Shown here in pieces: positions 43,596 to 54,046 of a stretch of DNA of 64,000 nt. The DNA is taken from positions 409,501 through 473,500 of the forward strand of contig JAHBVX010000001.1 in NCBI GenBank assembly GCA_019637295.1, given 5' to 3'. The translations under genes were made by a program, and so were the position numbers. The first letter of the stretch is position 1, and each line of letters starts with the position of its first letter. Below the pieces are notes generated by a model that saw only the letters and a program-made list of their open reading frames with translations, did no database searches and was not told where the DNA came from. This DNA comes from Polyangiaceae bacterium (GTDB lineage: Bacteria; Myxococcota_A; Polyangia; Polyangiales; Polyangiaceae).

Positions 43596-44441
43596 TCAGA
43601 GCCAGCCTTGCTCGACGATACGCTTGGCGAGCGCGTCCACGACGTCTTCCACCGCGGCGATCTCGCGCGCGCGGAACGCGCGGGTGTTGCGCCCGAGCTC
43701 GATCAGCGCGATGAGACCGCCCGCGACGCGGACAGGCACCATGGCCACGCCGCGAGGGCCGGGCAGCGCGCGCGCGATGCGCCCGGCGATGTGACGGCCC
43801 GCCTCCCCCAGCCGCGGCTCGGCGACGATGGTGTGGCCAGCCTGGGCGGCGAGCAGCGAGGGATCATTGTCTGCCAAGCGTTCCCCGAGGAGCGGCTCCA
43901 CTCCGGGGCCCTGCGCGAAGGTGCACACGGTGGCGTTCAAGTCGGGGCGGACGACGTGCACGAGGCCGACGAACGCCGAGGCCGCCGTGACCGCGGTGGA
44001 CACGGCAAGAAGGAAGGCTTGCTCCAGGGTCTCGGCGGCGGCGAACACGTTCACGGGGTCGACCGCGGGCGGTCGGACGGATGGGGGCAGCTGCTCGTTG
44101 GCGGGCGCGATGAGCTCCTCGACGGCGGGCGGTGGAGGTGGCTCGTTGCGCGGGTTGCTCGCCCGAACCTCCGCGTCCACGCTGACCTGCGCGAGCTCGG
44201 CGACCTGCTCGCTGCGCTTGGCATCGCTCAGGCCATCGATGTCCTCGAGGCGTCGCCACACCTTCCACGTCGTGTGCCGCACCAGCGAGCCCGCCGGGAT
44301 CCGCCCGGCGTGCAACCCGCGGCGCATGAGCTCGAAGGTGACCGGACCCACGGCCTCCACTCCGTTGGTGACGAACCAGTCGTCGGTCTCCGCCGAGCTC
44401 GCGGCGGGGCTCTTGCTCTCAGTGAGGTCCATCGCGTGCAT
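43596..44441 (-). CDS. GYF_2-GAF two-domain protein
   Basis: With the start at 44441 (AAGGGGAAG ahead of ATG) it has 281 residues; the frame is open further upstream but that part runs through the divergent cobA-hemD region. The N-terminal 60-residue module (DDWFVTNGVEAVGPVTFELM..GRIPAGSLVRH..WKVWRRLEDI) is a GYF_2-type domain common in myxobacteria. A Pro-rich linker follows (about 90-125). The C-terminal half is GAF-like (SAFVGLVHVVRPDL, VAMVPVRVAGGLIALIELG). It is probably a signalling adaptor. The gene is divergent from cobA-hemD. Confidence 0.75.
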   Translation of the reverse strand: MHAMDLTESKSPAASSAETDDWFVTNGVEAVGPVTFELMRRGLHAGRIPAGSLVRHTTWKVWRRLEDIDGLSDAKRSEQVAELAQVSVDAEVRASNPRNEPPPPPAVEELIAPANEQLPPSVRPPAVDPVNVFAAAETLEQAFLLAVSTAVTAASAFVGLVHVVRPDLNATVCTFAQGPGVEPLLGERLADNDPSLLAAQAGHTIVAEPRLGEAGRHIAGRIARALPGPRGVAMVPVRVAGGLIALIELGRNTRAFRAREIAAVEDVVDALAKRIVEQGWL

Positions 44442-44628
44442 GACACTTCCCCTTGGGGCCATTGTCCTACAGTGGCCCACAAGGGGGGCGGATGTGGCAG
44501 AGGCCCGGTCCTTCGTCAAGGCCAGCCGGAGCAGCGCGCGGATAGCGGCGGATTTCCAAGTGGTTTCGAGGGCGCTGGAGGCGCGCGCCCCGGCTGGCCC
44601 CGCGCCGCCGCCGCGAATAGGCTGAGGT

Positions 44629-46140
44629 ATGGCGCGAGGCAAGGTGTGGCTGGTGGGGGCGGGTCCGGGTGACCCCGGGCTCATCACCGCGCGCGGTCTC
44701 GAACTGCTGCGGGGGGCCGACGTCGTGCTCCACGACTCGCTCGCCCATCCCTCGCTGCTCGTAGAGGCGCACGGGGAGGTGCGCGACGTCGGCAAGCGCT
44801 ACGGCGTCGAGAGCCCGACCCAGAGCTCGATCAACGAGCAACTCGTCGCGCTGGCCCGCGCGGGCAAGCGCGTCGTGCGGCTCAAGGGCGGCGATCCGTT
44901 CCTGTTTGCCCGGGGTGGTGAGGAGGCAGAAGCGCTCGCCGACGCGGGCATACCGTTCGAGGTCGTTCCGGGAGTCCCATCACCGGTGGGCGCTGCCGCC
45001 TACGCGGGTATGTCGCTGACCCATCGGGAGCTGTCCTCCAGCGTCACGTTCATCACGGGCAGCGATCGGGCGGGCCAGGAATGGTCGCCGGCGGCCTGGC
45101 AGAAGCTCGCGACCGCCACGGACACCATCTGCGTGCTGATGGGCATGCGTCGGCTCGAGGAGATCCTCGCGGCGATAGTCGCGGGTGGTCGACCGGGAGA
45201 CACACCAGCGGCGGTGATCCAGTGGGGAGCGCGGCCGGAGCAACGCGTCGTGACCGCTACGCTCGAAACCCTCGCGCCCCTGGCACGTACCGCTGGTCTC
45301 TCCAACCCCGCCATCATCGTGGTGGGCGAGATCGTCGAGTTGCGCGATCGCCTGCGTTGGTACGACTCACGACCCCTGTTCGGCAAGCGGGTGCTGGTGC
45401 CGCGCGCGGCGCACCAGGCAACCGTGACCGCGCACGCCATTCGCGAGCGCGCTGCGCTGCCGGTGCTGTTCCCGGTGATCGAGATCCACGACCCGCCCGA
45501 CGTCGAGCGGCTGCGCCGCGCCGCGCGCGCGGTCGAAGACTACTCCTGGGTGGTGTTCACCAGCGTCAACGGGGTGGAGCGCTTCTTCTCCGCGCTGAAG
45601 GACGTTGGCCGGGACGCGCGCGCGTTCGGGCGCTCGCGCATCGCCGCAATCGGCCCCAAGACGGGCGATGCGCTCGAGGCGCACGGACTCGTCGCGGATC
45701 GCGTCGCCGAGGAGTTCGTTGGGGAGAGCTTGGCCGCGGCGCTCACCGCCGAGGGCGAGCGCGGTCGGGTGCTCATCCCGCGCGCCCTGGTGGCGAGAGA
45801 GGAGCTCCCTGCCGCGCTTCGCGCTGCCGGGTTCGAGGTCGACGTCGTGCCGGCGTATCGGACCGAGCCGGCGAGCTCGGCGCGCGCGGGTGAGCTCCGT
45901 CGTCTGCTCGAGGAGCAGCTCGTGGACGTGGTGCTGTTCACCAGCGGCTCCACGGTCGTGTCCAGCTGCCAGCTGCTCGGTGAGAACGCCGCCAAGCTGC
46001 TCTCGACGGCGACGGTGGCGAGCATTGGACCCATCACGACCCGCGCCGCCCGGGAGCACGGGATCGAGCCCGCCGTGACGGCCAGCGAGTTCACCGTGGA
46101 CGGGCTGCTCGACGCGCTCGAGGCGCACCTCGCCGGCTGA
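44629..46140 (+). CDS. cobA-hemD: uroporphyrinogen-III C-methyltransferase / uroporphyrinogen-III synthase fusion
   Basis: A 503-residue fusion. Residues 1-245 are a SUMT/CobA methyltransferase with the SAM-binding loops [16 protein letters not shown] and [13 protein letters not shown]; it makes precorrin-2 from uroporphyrinogen III. Residues about 250-500 are HemD-like ([52 protein letters not shown]), which closes hydroxymethylbilane to uroporphyrinogen III. The fusion channels the common tetrapyrrole precursor to siroheme or corrinoids. Such fusions are known in Gram-positives and delta-proteobacterial relatives. No hemC is adjacent. Confidence 0.93.
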   Translation: MARGKVWLVGAGPGDPGLITARGLELLRGADVVLHDSLAHPSLLVEAHGEVRDVGKRYGVESPTQSSINEQLVALARAGKRVVRLKGGDPFLFARGGEEAEALADAGIPFEVVPGVPSPVGAAAYAGMSLTHRELSSSVTFITGSDRAGQEWSPAAWQKLATATDTICVLMGMRRLEEILAAIVAGGRPGDTPAAVIQWGARPEQRVVTATLETLAPLARTAGLSNPAIIVVGEIVELRDRLRWYDSRPLFGKRVLVPRAAHQATVTAHAIRERAALPVLFPVIEIHDPPDVERLRRAARAVEDYSWVVFTSVNGVERFFSALKDVGRDARAFGRSRIAAIGPKTGDALEAHGLVADRVAEEFVGESLAAALTAEGERGRVLIPRALVAREELPAALRAAGFEVDVVPAYRTEPASSARAGELRRLLEEQLVDVVLFTSGSTVVSSCQLLGENAAKLLSTATVASIGPITTRAAREHGIEPAVTASEFTVDGLLDALEAHLAG

Positions 46141-46330
46141 GCGTCCGGACCCCGCGGGGGCAGCGTCCGGGCTCGGCGCCAACTCGCGGTTGGCGGGGCA
46201 CGGTTGCGGGGTCGGACTCCGCGCGAAATTTCCCCGGCGATCCCCTGGGAATCGCCGCGCTCCTCGCTGGCCCGCGACTTGCTTTTCCCGGGGCTCCGGC
46301 CGCGGGTTGGTCGGTGGTGAGGCCGAGCAA

Positions 46331-47827
46331 ATGACGGATATGGCGTGGTGGTCGAGGAGGACCTGTGCGGTGCTGGCGCTGGGCGGCGCTGTCGGAGCGA
46401 CCGCGTGTGGCCCGTCGGGCTTCGACGAGCATGAGGCCCTCGGGCAGCTGCGCGAGGCCGTGGCGTTGCCGTCCAAGGCCCACTGCAACATCGTGGTCGA
46501 GGGCAAGGGCACCAAGAGCATGGAGGAGGACTACCTCCCGCGAGTCATCACCTGCGAGAACGGCGGTGCCAGTCTGCAGGCGCTCAAGGCTCAGGCCATC
46601 GCGGCCCGCTCGGTCGCGTACTACGCCATCGCCACCAAGGGCAGTATCTGCGACAGCCAGGGTTGCCAGGTGTACACCTGCGGCGCGGCCCCACAGGCCA
46701 AGCACTACCAGGCCGTCAAGGAGACGGCCGGCATGTACCTGTCGCACAGCTCGATGCTGACGTACGGCTTCTACGTCGCAGGCGACTCGAAGGTGACGGC
46801 TCCAAGCTGCAAGGGCAACACGGCCAACGCCTCCACGGAGAAGTACGTCACCTACAACGAGGGCAAGACCGGCGCCGGCGTGAAGATGACCACGCTCGGC
46901 TACATACCCCCGAACCAGTCCATCTACGGCCAGAACCGAGGCTGCATGGGGCAGTGGAGCTCGCGCTGTCTCGAGAACAGCAAGGGCTACGACTACAAGC
47001 AGATCCTGCAGTTCTTCTACGGTGCGGACATCAAGATCACCACCGCGCCCGGGCCCTGCGTGACGCCCGTGCCCGTCGACACGGACGGAGACGGCATCGA
47101 GGACGGCAAGGACAACTGCCCCACCGTCAAGAACGCCAACCAGAAGGACACCGACGGGGACGGTAAGGGCGACGCGTGTGATCCGGACATGGACGGCGAC
47201 GGTGTGCCGAATGCCCAAGACAACTGTCCGCTGATCAAGAACGCTGGGCAGCTCGACACGGACGGCGATGGGATGGGCGACGCCTGTGACGACGACGACG
47301 ACAACGACGGTGTGCCGGACGCCCAGGACAACTGCCCCAAGATCAAGAACCCGGATCAGCTCGACAACAACTCCGACGGCATCGGCAACGCCTGTGAGGC
47401 GGACACGGACGGAGACGGGGTGCCCGACTCCGAAGACGTCTGCCCGGACGATGCCGACCCGGAGCAGCTCGACAACGACAGCGATGGCGTGGGCGACGTC
47501 TGCGACGACGACGACGACAACGACGGCGTCCCGGACGACGAGGACAACTGCCCGCTCGTCGCCAACCATAGCCAGCTCGACAGTGACGGGGACGGCGTCG
47601 GCGACGCCTGCCAGGGTCAGACGGGCAGCGGTGGGTGGGGAGGCGCCGGCGGCGAGAGCGGCAGCGGCAGCGGCGGAGCAGCCGCGGGCAAGGGACAGCA
47701 GACCCAGCTGATGGGCTCGGGCAGCGAGGGCGGCTGCAGCACCACCGGGAGCCGCCGCGGCTCAGGCGGCGTTTCGCTGCTGCTAGGGCTCGCTCTCGTG
47801 CTACTCAGTCGGCGTAGGCGATCATGA
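46331..47827 (+). CDS. SpoIID/LytB-type protein with TSP3 repeats and MYXO-CTERM tail
   Basis: A 498-residue surface protein. The signal peptide ends at a lipobox-like ATAC. Residues about 45-240 are a SpoIID-like domain ([32 protein letters not shown]), the family that includes lytic transglycosylases and amidase enhancers acting on peptidoglycan. From about 250 to 430 are thrombospondin-type-3 calcium-binding repeats ([15 protein letters not shown]). The end is a MYXO-CTERM tail: a Gly-Cys motif, a hydrophobic helix and RRRR. It overlaps the next gene by 4 bases (ATGA), whose product has the same repeats and tail. Confidence 0.85.
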   Translation: MTDMAWWSRRTCAVLALGGAVGATACGPSGFDEHEALGQLREAVALPSKAHCNIVVEGKGTKSMEEDYLPRVITCENGGASLQALKAQAIAARSVAYYAIATKGSICDSQGCQVYTCGAAPQAKHYQAVKETAGMYLSHSSMLTYGFYVAGDSKVTAPSCKGNTANASTEKYVTYNEGKTGAGVKMTTLGYIPPNQSIYGQNRGCMGQWSSRCLENSKGYDYKQILQFFYGADIKITTAPGPCVTPVPVDTDGDGIEDGKDNCPTVKNANQKDTDGDGKGDACDPDMDGDGVPNAQDNCPLIKNAGQLDTDGDGMGDACDDDDDNDGVPDAQDNCPKIKNPDQLDNNSDGIGNACEADTDGDGVPDSEDVCPDDADPEQLDNDSDGVGDVCDDDDDNDGVPDDEDNCPLVANHSQLDSDGDGVGDACQGQTGSGGWGGAGGESGSGSGGAAAGKGQQTQLMGSGSEGGCSTTGSRRGSGGVSLLLGLALVLLSRRRRS

Positions 47828-49239
47828 TCCGGCTCGCGCGTCTCCTGCCGACGACTGCCGCCCTCTCGCTCGTGGGCTGTGTGCTCGCGTCCGAAGGGGA
47901 TGTCCACCCGCACGACGACCACGAGCCCGAGGTCACGTCCACGGTTCAGCTGGCTGCGGGCACCACGGTCTACGACGCGTCGCAGACCACCTGCACGACC
48001 ACGAGCGTGAAGGGGCTGAGCGAGCAGATCGTCGCGCAGATGAACTGCAACCAGAAGAACATGATGGCCGTGGTGCCCAAGCGTCCTAACATCACGTTTG
48101 GCTCGGCGGTGTTCCCCTTCATGCAGGCTGCGGCGTCGAACGCGTTGGTCAAGGCGCTCGACGCCAACCCCAGCAAGAGCATGACCGTCAACAGCATGTA
48201 CCGCACCGTCGCGCAGCAGTACTTGCTGTATCTCTGGGGGCAGCAGAAGAAGTGCGGCATCGGGCTGGCGGCGAGCCCGGGAAACTCCAACCACGAGACC
48301 GGGCTCGCCATCGACACGTCGCAGTACTCGACGTGGCAGAGCGCGCTGCAGTCCCAGGGCTTCAAGTGGTTTGGCAGCGCCGACGCAGTTCACTTCGACT
48401 ACGTCGGCAGCGGCACCACGAACCTCAAGGGCAAGGGAGTACTCGCGTTCCAACAGCTGTGGAACCTGAACAACCCGAACGACAAGATCGGTGAGGACGG
48501 CGACTACGGCCCGCAGACCGAGGCGCGTCTCAAGAAGGCGCCGGCGGCTGGCTTCGCCAAGGGGAGCACCTGCGCTCAGGAGCCCGTCGAGCCCGACACG
48601 GATGGCGACGGGGTGGTGGACTCGAAGGACAACTGTCCCACCGTGAAGAACGCCGACCAGAAGGACACGGACGGGGACGGCCAAGGTGACGCTTGCGACA
48701 CGGACTTGGACGGCGACGGCGTCCCCAACGCTCAGGACAACTGCCCCGGCCTCGCCAACCCGGACCAAGCGGACTCCAACGACGACGGCGTGGGCGACGC
48801 GTGCGATGCGGACGCGGATGGGGACGGAGTGCCCGACGGCAGCGACAACTGTCCCGACATCGTCAACTCGGATCAGGCGGATCTCGATGGTGACGGCGTG
48901 GGCGACGCGTGCGATCACGATCGCGACGGCGACGGCGTGCCCAACGACGTGGACGTGTGCCCGGACGTGATGGATCCCTGGCAGCTCGACGCGGATGGTG
49001 ACGGCGTCGGGGATGCGTGCGACGGCGCCGCCGGCGGCGAAGCCGGGCAGGCGGGCGCCGCCGGCAAGCCCGGGGGACAGACCACCGCCCTGTCGAGCAG
49101 TGGCTCCGAGGGAGGCTGCGCGATCCGGGGCGATGGGCCCGGCGGATGGCTCGCGTTGCTGGCCGCGCTCGGGCTGCTCGGCGCAGCTCGGCGCGCTCGT
49201 TCCGCGCGGGCCCCTGGTCGCCCGGGTAGTGGGGCCTAG
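47824..49239 (+). CDS. VanY/M15-type D-Ala-D-Ala carboxypeptidase-like protein with TSP3 repeats and MYXO-CTERM tail
   Basis: A 471-residue protein with a lipoprotein-type signal (LVGC, Cys19). The enzyme domain (about 60-210) has [23 protein letters not shown] and VHFDY, the zinc-binding pattern of M15 (VanY) peptidases that trim peptidoglycan stems. A peptidoglycan-binding-like stretch follows ([14 protein letters not shown]...[12 protein letters not shown], about 205-240). TSP3 repeats (about 260-400) and a MYXO-CTERM tail (GCAIRG, hydrophobic helix, Arg cluster) end it. The next gene upstream has the same repeat and tail, so the two work as a pair on the cell wall, calcium-dependent and sorted to the surface. 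Confidence 0.88.
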   Translation: MIRLARLLPTTAALSLVGCVLASEGDVHPHDDHEPEVTSTVQLAAGTTVYDASQTTCTTTSVKGLSEQIVAQMNCNQKNMMAVVPKRPNITFGSAVFPFMQAAASNALVKALDANPSKSMTVNSMYRTVAQQYLLYLWGQQKKCGIGLAASPGNSNHETGLAIDTSQYSTWQSALQSQGFKWFGSADAVHFDYVGSGTTNLKGKGVLAFQQLWNLNNPNDKIGEDGDYGPQTEARLKKAPAAGFAKGSTCAQEPVEPDTDGDGVVDSKDNCPTVKNADQKDTDGDGQGDACDTDLDGDGVPNAQDNCPGLANPDQADSNDDGVGDACDADADGDGVPDGSDNCPDIVNSDQADLDGDGVGDACDHDRDGDGVPNDVDVCPDVMDPWQLDADGDGVGDACDGAAGGEAGQAGAAGKPGGQTTALSSSGSEGGCAIRGDGPGGWLALLAALGLLGAARRARSARAPGRPGSGA

Positions 49240-49449
49240 AATCCTGAGAGGGTTCGAGCGCTACATCCCGCCCGTCAGTGCGGAGCTTCGGCTCACGTCC
49301 CGCTCACCCAGGCGACCGGCGTAGCGTGCGCGGACCAGTCCGGCAGCGTCCGAGACGTTCGATGCCGCGGTCGCTCGGGTGCGCTCGGCGCAGGGTCTGA
49401 GTTGCTGTGACGCTCCTGGGGGGCTAGGGTCCTCATTGCTCATTTCGAG

Positions 49450-49490
49450 CCCTGACGAGGCCGACCCGTACCAGGCAGGAACGACGGGCC
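49450..49490 (+). promoter_or_regulatory. guanidine-III (ykkC-III) riboswitch
   Basis: CCTGACGAGG (49451-49460), CCCGTACC, CAGG and GGAACGACGGG follow the order of the guanidine-III aptamer. The first stem is CCTG (49451-49454) with CAGG (49472-49475), and the pseudoknot is CCCGT (49465-49469) with ACGGG (49484-49488). Both helices keep pairing while bases differ from the Thermobifida type, which is covariation. The GTG start codon of a guanidinium-exporter-type gene follows at once, so control is probably at translation initiation. Confidence 0.82.
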
Positions 49491-49829
49491 GTGGAGGATA
49501 TCCACCTGGCCTGGTTCGTTCTGATCGTCGCAGGGGTCCTCGAGGTCGTCTGGTCGCTCGGGCTCAAGTACACGCAGGGCTTCACTCGCCCCGTGCCGAG
49601 CGTCATCACCTCGACCGCCATCGTCGCGAGCATGGTCCTGCTCGCGCGCGCCACGCGCACGCTGCCGATCGGCACCGCGTACGCGGTCTGGGTCGGCATC
49701 GGCGTGGTGGGAACCGCCGTCGGCGGCGCGCTGCTCTTCGGTGAGCCAATGCCGCCCCTACGCGCGGCGTTCGTCGCGCTGCTGCTGGTGGCGCTTGTCG
49801 GGCTGAAGATGACGTCCGGGGCGGTGTAG
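49491..49829 (+). CDS. sugE: small multidrug resistance (SMR) exporter, guanidinium (Gdx/SugE) subtype
   Basis: A 112-residue SMR protein with four membrane helices, the conserved Glu in the first one (AGVLEVVWSLGLKYTQGF) and the family's GTAYAVWVGIGVVGTAVGG segment. The SugE/Gdx subtype exports guanidinium in exchange for protons, not drugs. The guanidine-III riboswitch directly before the start supports this subtype. The start is GTG 49491; no other plausible one exists. It is convergent with the RING-finger gene. Confidence 0.93.
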   Translation: MEDIHLAWFVLIVAGVLEVVWSLGLKYTQGFTRPVPSVITSTAIVASMVLLARATRTLPIGTAYAVWVGIGVVGTAVGGALLFGEPMPPLRAAFVALLLVALVGLKMTSGAV

Positions 49830-49911
49830 CCGTTCGCGGAGTCGAGGGCCGTGTCCCTGCGGGGCGCTCGTCTTCAGTTCGGGGTCATGCCTTCGCACCG
49901 CCTCCCCCCGG

Positions 49912-52500
49912 TCACGTCAACAGGTCCGAGGCCCGCAGGGTGGGCGCGAGCTGCTCGCGGAACACCGCGAGCACGTCGGCGCCACGGGGCAGCGCGAGGT
50001 CCCCGCGCAGCAGCAGCGCCGCGACCGAGGGGCGGCCGGCGAGATCGACGGGGCCGGCGAGGGGTTCGGCGCCCACCCCGCTCCTCAGCCGATCAAGGAA
50101 GGCCTCGGCGCTCTCACCGGAACTGCGCTCGAGCTCGCGGACGCCGCCGCCGTCCCGTAGCAGCACCCGCTGACCGCGCGCTGCGGCGTGGAGCCGTCCG
50201 AGGTCCAGCAGGTTTGGACGCGCGCCGGAGGCGAAGTAGGCGAGCGCCTCAGGGCAGAGCTTCTGGATGGCGCTGTTGGACGTGCCCACGTTGTTGAACC
50301 CGAACATGCCCCGCGAGTACAGATCGAGCCAGTGCAGGGTGTTCGACTGCAGATCGAACAGCAGCGGCAAGTAGATACCGTTAACTCCCGCGAGCGCGAA
50401 CTTCAGCTCGGCCGTGCGCGGGTCGAAGTACTGGCCCTGGACGTCGTCGCGCAGCATGAGCCCGGCCCAGGCACGGTCGAGCGCACCGAAGGCCAGGCCA
50501 GAATAGGCGTTCACCACCATCACCGCGTAGCGAATCCCCCGCGCCTGCGCGGCGCTCCGATCCACGTCCACGAACTCGGTGGCGCCGCTCGGGTAAGGCG
50601 CGGAGGTCAGGTCGCCCGCGCTCCTGGCTATCTTCTCGAACGTGAGCTGGTAGTACGAGCACACGCCCACGTACTCCCAGTCGGCGTCGTAGAAGCCCAC
50701 CGACAAATCCAGATCCGTCCACTCCTTGCCGGGGGGATCGCACCAGTGAAGGAACAAGCGAATGGCCTTGCCAGGCGGCACGCCGATGGACGAGCCGCGC
50801 GCCAGGGCGACGGCGCTGCGGCTCGCCGTGCGCTCGTTGAATGGTACGACCACCCGAGCGAGCGCCTCGTCGAGGAGCCAGGTGTCGCGAGCCTCCGCTC
50901 GCGCGAAGCGCGCGAGCAACTCGGCCTCGACGCAGCGAACGACGCGTGCCGTGACGCTCGGAGGGAGCGGCGGTCGCGCGTCCTGCGCCGACACTCCCGT
51001 CACGGCGGCCCCCTTCGGGAAGTAGACGCGAACTGGTGCGGGCTGATGCCGCGTGCGGAAGTGAGCGGCGAGGGTGAGCAGCATCGGCGTCGGCAGGCTC
51101 GGCGCTGCATCCTCGGCCGCGTCGAGCGCCTCCTCGAGCCGCGCGGGGGACGCCTCGACGGCGAGGCGGAGCAGGTGGTCGAGCCGCCGGCCGAGCTCCC
51201 CCGGGCGAGCGGACAACAGCGTGGTGAGCGCGGTCGTATCTCTGTCCCGGACCGCGGCCTCGACTCGCCCGCGATGGGTTGGTTGGCGCGGCGCGGGGAC
51301 GCCGGCTGGCGACTTCTTGCGCACGACGTGGAAGGCGCGGGCCACGTTCGGGAAGCGCCGCTGGTGCTCGTGCGGGTGCAGGAACTGCCCGACCCACACC
51401 CACAGCGAGGCGTGCCGCAGCATGTCCTCGCGCAGCTGCTGCTCCGGGATGCGCTCGAGCAGCGCGAGCAGCGTGCGGCGCAGCGACCGCGGGAGCCTGC
51501 GCACGCCGAAGCGGGTCACCTTCTGGGGCACGGAGACGTGAGCGAGCTGCGGGGGCAACGTGCCGCCGAAGCGCCGCACCATGCGCGCCAGGATCCCCTG
51601 TGGGGCGACGGTGACGGCGACCACCCGTGAGCGCTCCACGGGCTGCAGGGACGGATCCGCGCCGGAGTAGGCTGCGATGAAGCGCAGCACGTCGGTGGCG
51701 GTGGTCATGTGCGGGGCCGCCCTCTCCATCAGCGCGCCTGGCTCGGCGTGGTCGTAGAGCGTGCCGAAGACCTGGGCGACGTTCTCGCGCAGCGGGATGT
51801 CCTCCGGGATCCAGTCGAGCGCCGCGGGACCGAACTCGCGGAGCAGCACCAAGAGGACGTCACGATCGTCCGGCGACAGCGCCTGCGTGCGCGCGCACAG
51901 CTGCCGAAACAGCTTGCGTGCCTCGTCACCGACGTCGTGGCCGAGGTGCAGCACGCGGAAGCGCACGTGCTCCGCGGCCGGGCCGCGCGGCTTGGTGGGC
52001 ACCAGGAAGGGCGTCCCTTCGGTGGGCCTCCGCCCGCAGATGGGGCACGCGGAGTAGTTGCTGCCGTCGAAGCACAGGCTGCACACGACGTGGTGGCACG
52101 GAGCGAGGACGTGCGTCGTGCCGTCCTTGCCGCACAACAAGCACTCCTGGTCCTCCGCCTGGAAATAGTGGACCAGGAAGCGGTCCACCCACAGGCCGAA
52201 GGTGTCCACCGGGATGTCGTTGGGAAAGCTCCGGAACAACGGCGTGTGGTCCTGGTCGCTGCCCTGATCCTTCGCCAGCGCGTCGAGCAGCCAGCGCGTG
52301 ATCGGAACGAGACCAGCGGCTGGAACGCTGGTGAGCCGCTCCCGAAGCGGCATGGACAGCGCGTAGCCCAGCGCCGCCAGCTCGAGGTCGAGCGCTTGCA
52401 TGACCGGCTCGCTCTGGCGCTCGTTGCCCGCCTTCACGACGACCACACCCCGCCTGCGCAGCAGCGCGCGGCGCGTCTCGGGGTGGTCGAAGTTCGTCAT
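49912..52500 (-). CDS. large protein with N-terminal RING finger (MXAN_6230/SCO0930-like)
   Basis: An 862-residue protein (ATG 52500; TTG 52533 would add 11). Residues 120-155 form a complete RING-HC set: Cys120, Cys123, Cys135, His137, Cys140, Cys143, Cys152, Cys155. RING fingers are E3 hallmarks in eukaryotes and rare in bacteria. Helical regions fill about 180-560. Residues about 590-760 (DLDLSVGFYDADW, FVDVDRSAAQARGIRYAVMVVNAYSG) resemble TerD-type or related stress domains, though calcium-binding DxDxS is not obvious. The family, as I recall it, is named after Myxococcus MXAN_6230 and Streptomyces SCO0930 and has no known function. No signal peptide. Whether it is linked to the ubiquitin-like locus 28 kb away is open. 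Confidence 0.8.
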   Translation of the reverse strand: MTNFDHPETRRALLRRRGVVVVKAGNERQSEPVMQALDLELAALGYALSMPLRERLTSVPAAGLVPITRWLLDALAKDQGSDQDHTPLFRSFPNDIPVDTFGLWVDRFLVHYFQAEDQECLLCGKDGTTHVLAPCHHVVCSLCFDGSNYSACPICGRRPTEGTPFLVPTKPRGPAAEHVRFRVLHLGHDVGDEARKLFRQLCARTQALSPDDRDVLLVLLREFGPAALDWIPEDIPLRENVAQVFGTLYDHAEPGALMERAAPHMTTATDVLRFIAAYSGADPSLQPVERSRVVAVTVAPQGILARMVRRFGGTLPPQLAHVSVPQKVTRFGVRRLPRSLRRTLLALLERIPEQQLREDMLRHASLWVWVGQFLHPHEHQRRFPNVARAFHVVRKKSPAGVPAPRQPTHRGRVEAAVRDRDTTALTTLLSARPGELGRRLDHLLRLAVEASPARLEEALDAAEDAAPSLPTPMLLTLAAHFRTRHQPAPVRVYFPKGAAVTGVSAQDARPPLPPSVTARVVRCVEAELLARFARAEARDTWLLDEALARVVVPFNERTASRSAVALARGSSIGVPPGKAIRLFLHWCDPPGKEWTDLDLSVGFYDADWEYVGVCSYYQLTFEKIARSAGDLTSAPYPSGATEFVDVDRSAAQARGIRYAVMVVNAYSGLAFGALDRAWAGLMLRDDVQGQYFDPRTAELKFALAGVNGIYLPLLFDLQSNTLHWLDLYSRGMFGFNNVGTSNSAIQKLCPEALAYFASGARPNLLDLGRLHAAARGQRVLLRDGGGVRELERSSGESAEAFLDRLRSGVGAEPLAGPVDLAGRPSVAALLLRGDLALPRGADVLAVFREQLAPTLRASDLLT

Positions 52501-52737
52501 GGGGCCCGTGTCGTTCCCGCGTCGCACCGGCAAGAAGTAGAAGGGAAGGAAATCGAGCGAGCTGATTGGACCATAGAAGGAAGCCCGCTCCGAGCCTTCC
52601 CCCGTTCGAGGGTAGCGCGACGCTCACTTCAGCGCCAGACCCGCCTGGCGCCTTCCATGTCGATCAGACGCGGTGACGACGGCTGCTCGACCCCCGCGGT
52701 GATGCCACCCGAGGACCTCCGGCGATCTCCGACGCGC

Positions 52738-53868
52738 TCAGCTCGTGGTCATGCCTTCGCACACGAACGCCCCGGCGTCCGAGCTCCAAGTAACGCTACC
52801 CCCGCAAGCGTGGCAGTCGCCGTACGAGATGCTGGACCCGCCGTCCCAGCCGCAAGACCCGCCGGGGCCGCTGCCGGCCCCTCCGCCTCCGCCTGTGCAG
52901 CACGCCGCGTCGCAGGCGCACGTCTCGCCGCTGCTGCACACGCCATCGAGCACGCACGTCTGACCACCACCAGCGCAGTAGCCGACACCCGAGCCGGCAC
53001 CCCAGCAGTACTGACCGAGCGGACAGTCGAAGTCACTGGTGCATCCGGAGGCCAGGCACTGTCCGTTGACGCACGTCTGGCCGAAGCCGCAGACCACGTT
53101 CGCGCAGGGGTCGAGGGACTGGCACTGGCCACTCACGCACGACGAGCCCACGGGGCAGACGACGTTCGCACACGGGTCGACCGGCGAGCAGATCCCCGCG
53201 GAGCACGTGGAGCCGGGGGGACAATACACGCTGGCGCAAGGGTCGACAGGGTAACACTGGCACTCGGCGTCCAGGCCCGAACCGGCCGGGCACTCGATGT
53301 CTCCACACACGTCCTGGCACTCTCCGCCGGAGCACTCCGTTCCCGGTGGGCACTCGACCCCCGCGCATGGATCCATGCCGGTGAAGGAGTAATTGCAGGG
53401 GACGACGACGTTGACGATGCACGTCCAGCTCTCCGTGTCGGTCGGTATCCAGCACTCGAACGTGTCGTTGTTGACGTAGGACGAGAAACCCGGCGTCTTG
53501 TAGCAGAGGTTCGCGACCCCATGAACCTTGTACGATGAGCCTCTGCACACGGACCGCGCCTCCGTATAGGCACTTCCCCAGGCCGCCCGGCGGGCGTTCT
53601 CTCTGGTCCGCTGCGAGGCCTGCTGCATGGTCTCTCCCGGGTAGTCCTGCCAGACTCGTCGGATCGATACCGTGGCGCTGCCGAAGCCCTCGATATCGCG
53701 GCTGCCCCAGCACGCCTTCGAGTTCTCGGCAGACGCTGGGGACTCCACCGTCGGGTCCTCCGGGCGTTCACCCGCCACGCATCCCCCCAGCGCTCCGAAG
53801 GCGAGCAGCCCGGTCGAGATGACGGTGAGACGTGAGATGAGGTAGCGGTGTGATCTCCCAGTGTTCAT
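52738..53868 (-). CDS. Cys-rich repeat lipoprotein
   Basis: A 376-residue lipoprotein; start at 53868 with AGGAG ahead, lipobox GGC after a hydrophobic signal. Residues about 30-150 form an unassigned Cys-containing domain. From about 150 on are EGF-like short Cys repeats with DPCANVVCPVGSSCVSGQC type units (five or so), then a C-terminal Gly/Cys-rich part. The repeats resemble those of other myxobacterial surface proteins. Function unknown; a disulfide-rich adhesive or structural role is likely. Confidence 0.8.
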   Translation of the reverse strand: MNTGRSHRYLISRLTVISTGLLAFGALGGCVAGERPEDPTVESPASAENSKACWGSRDIEGFGSATVSIRRVWQDYPGETMQQASQRTRENARRAAWGSAYTEARSVCRGSSYKVHGVANLCYKTPGFSSYVNNDTFECWIPTDTESWTCIVNVVVPCNYSFTGMDPCAGVECPPGTECSGGECQDVCGDIECPAGSGLDAECQCYPVDPCASVYCPPGSTCSAGICSPVDPCANVVCPVGSSCVSGQCQSLDPCANVVCGFGQTCVNGQCLASGCTSDFDCPLGQYCWGAGSGVGYCAGGGQTCVLDGVCSSGETCACDAACCTGGGGGAGSGPGGSCGWDGGSSISYGDCHACGGSVTWSSDAGAFVCEGMTTS

Positions 53869-54046
53869 GACGTTTCTCCTCGTTGATGATCCAGCGATTC
53901 GCTCGTGCGCGGAGGCGTGGTGTCCGCGACTTCGGGCAGGCGCGCTTGCGCGCTCACCGGCCACGGCCAGTGGTCACGCGCGTCTGCGTTCAGCTAGCTT
54001 CGTGCCCGCGTCGGCAACCACCGGTTGCCACGCGAGGAAGTCCTCC

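Noticed and set aside
46091-48918. Long minus-strand frames opposite the TSP3 genes
   Set aside because: Val-rich low-complexity mirror of the Asp/Gly repeat codons.
52501-52533. TTG start extending the RING protein by 11 residues
   Set aside because: No ribosome site; the ATG at 52500 is simpler. The choice does not affect the domains.
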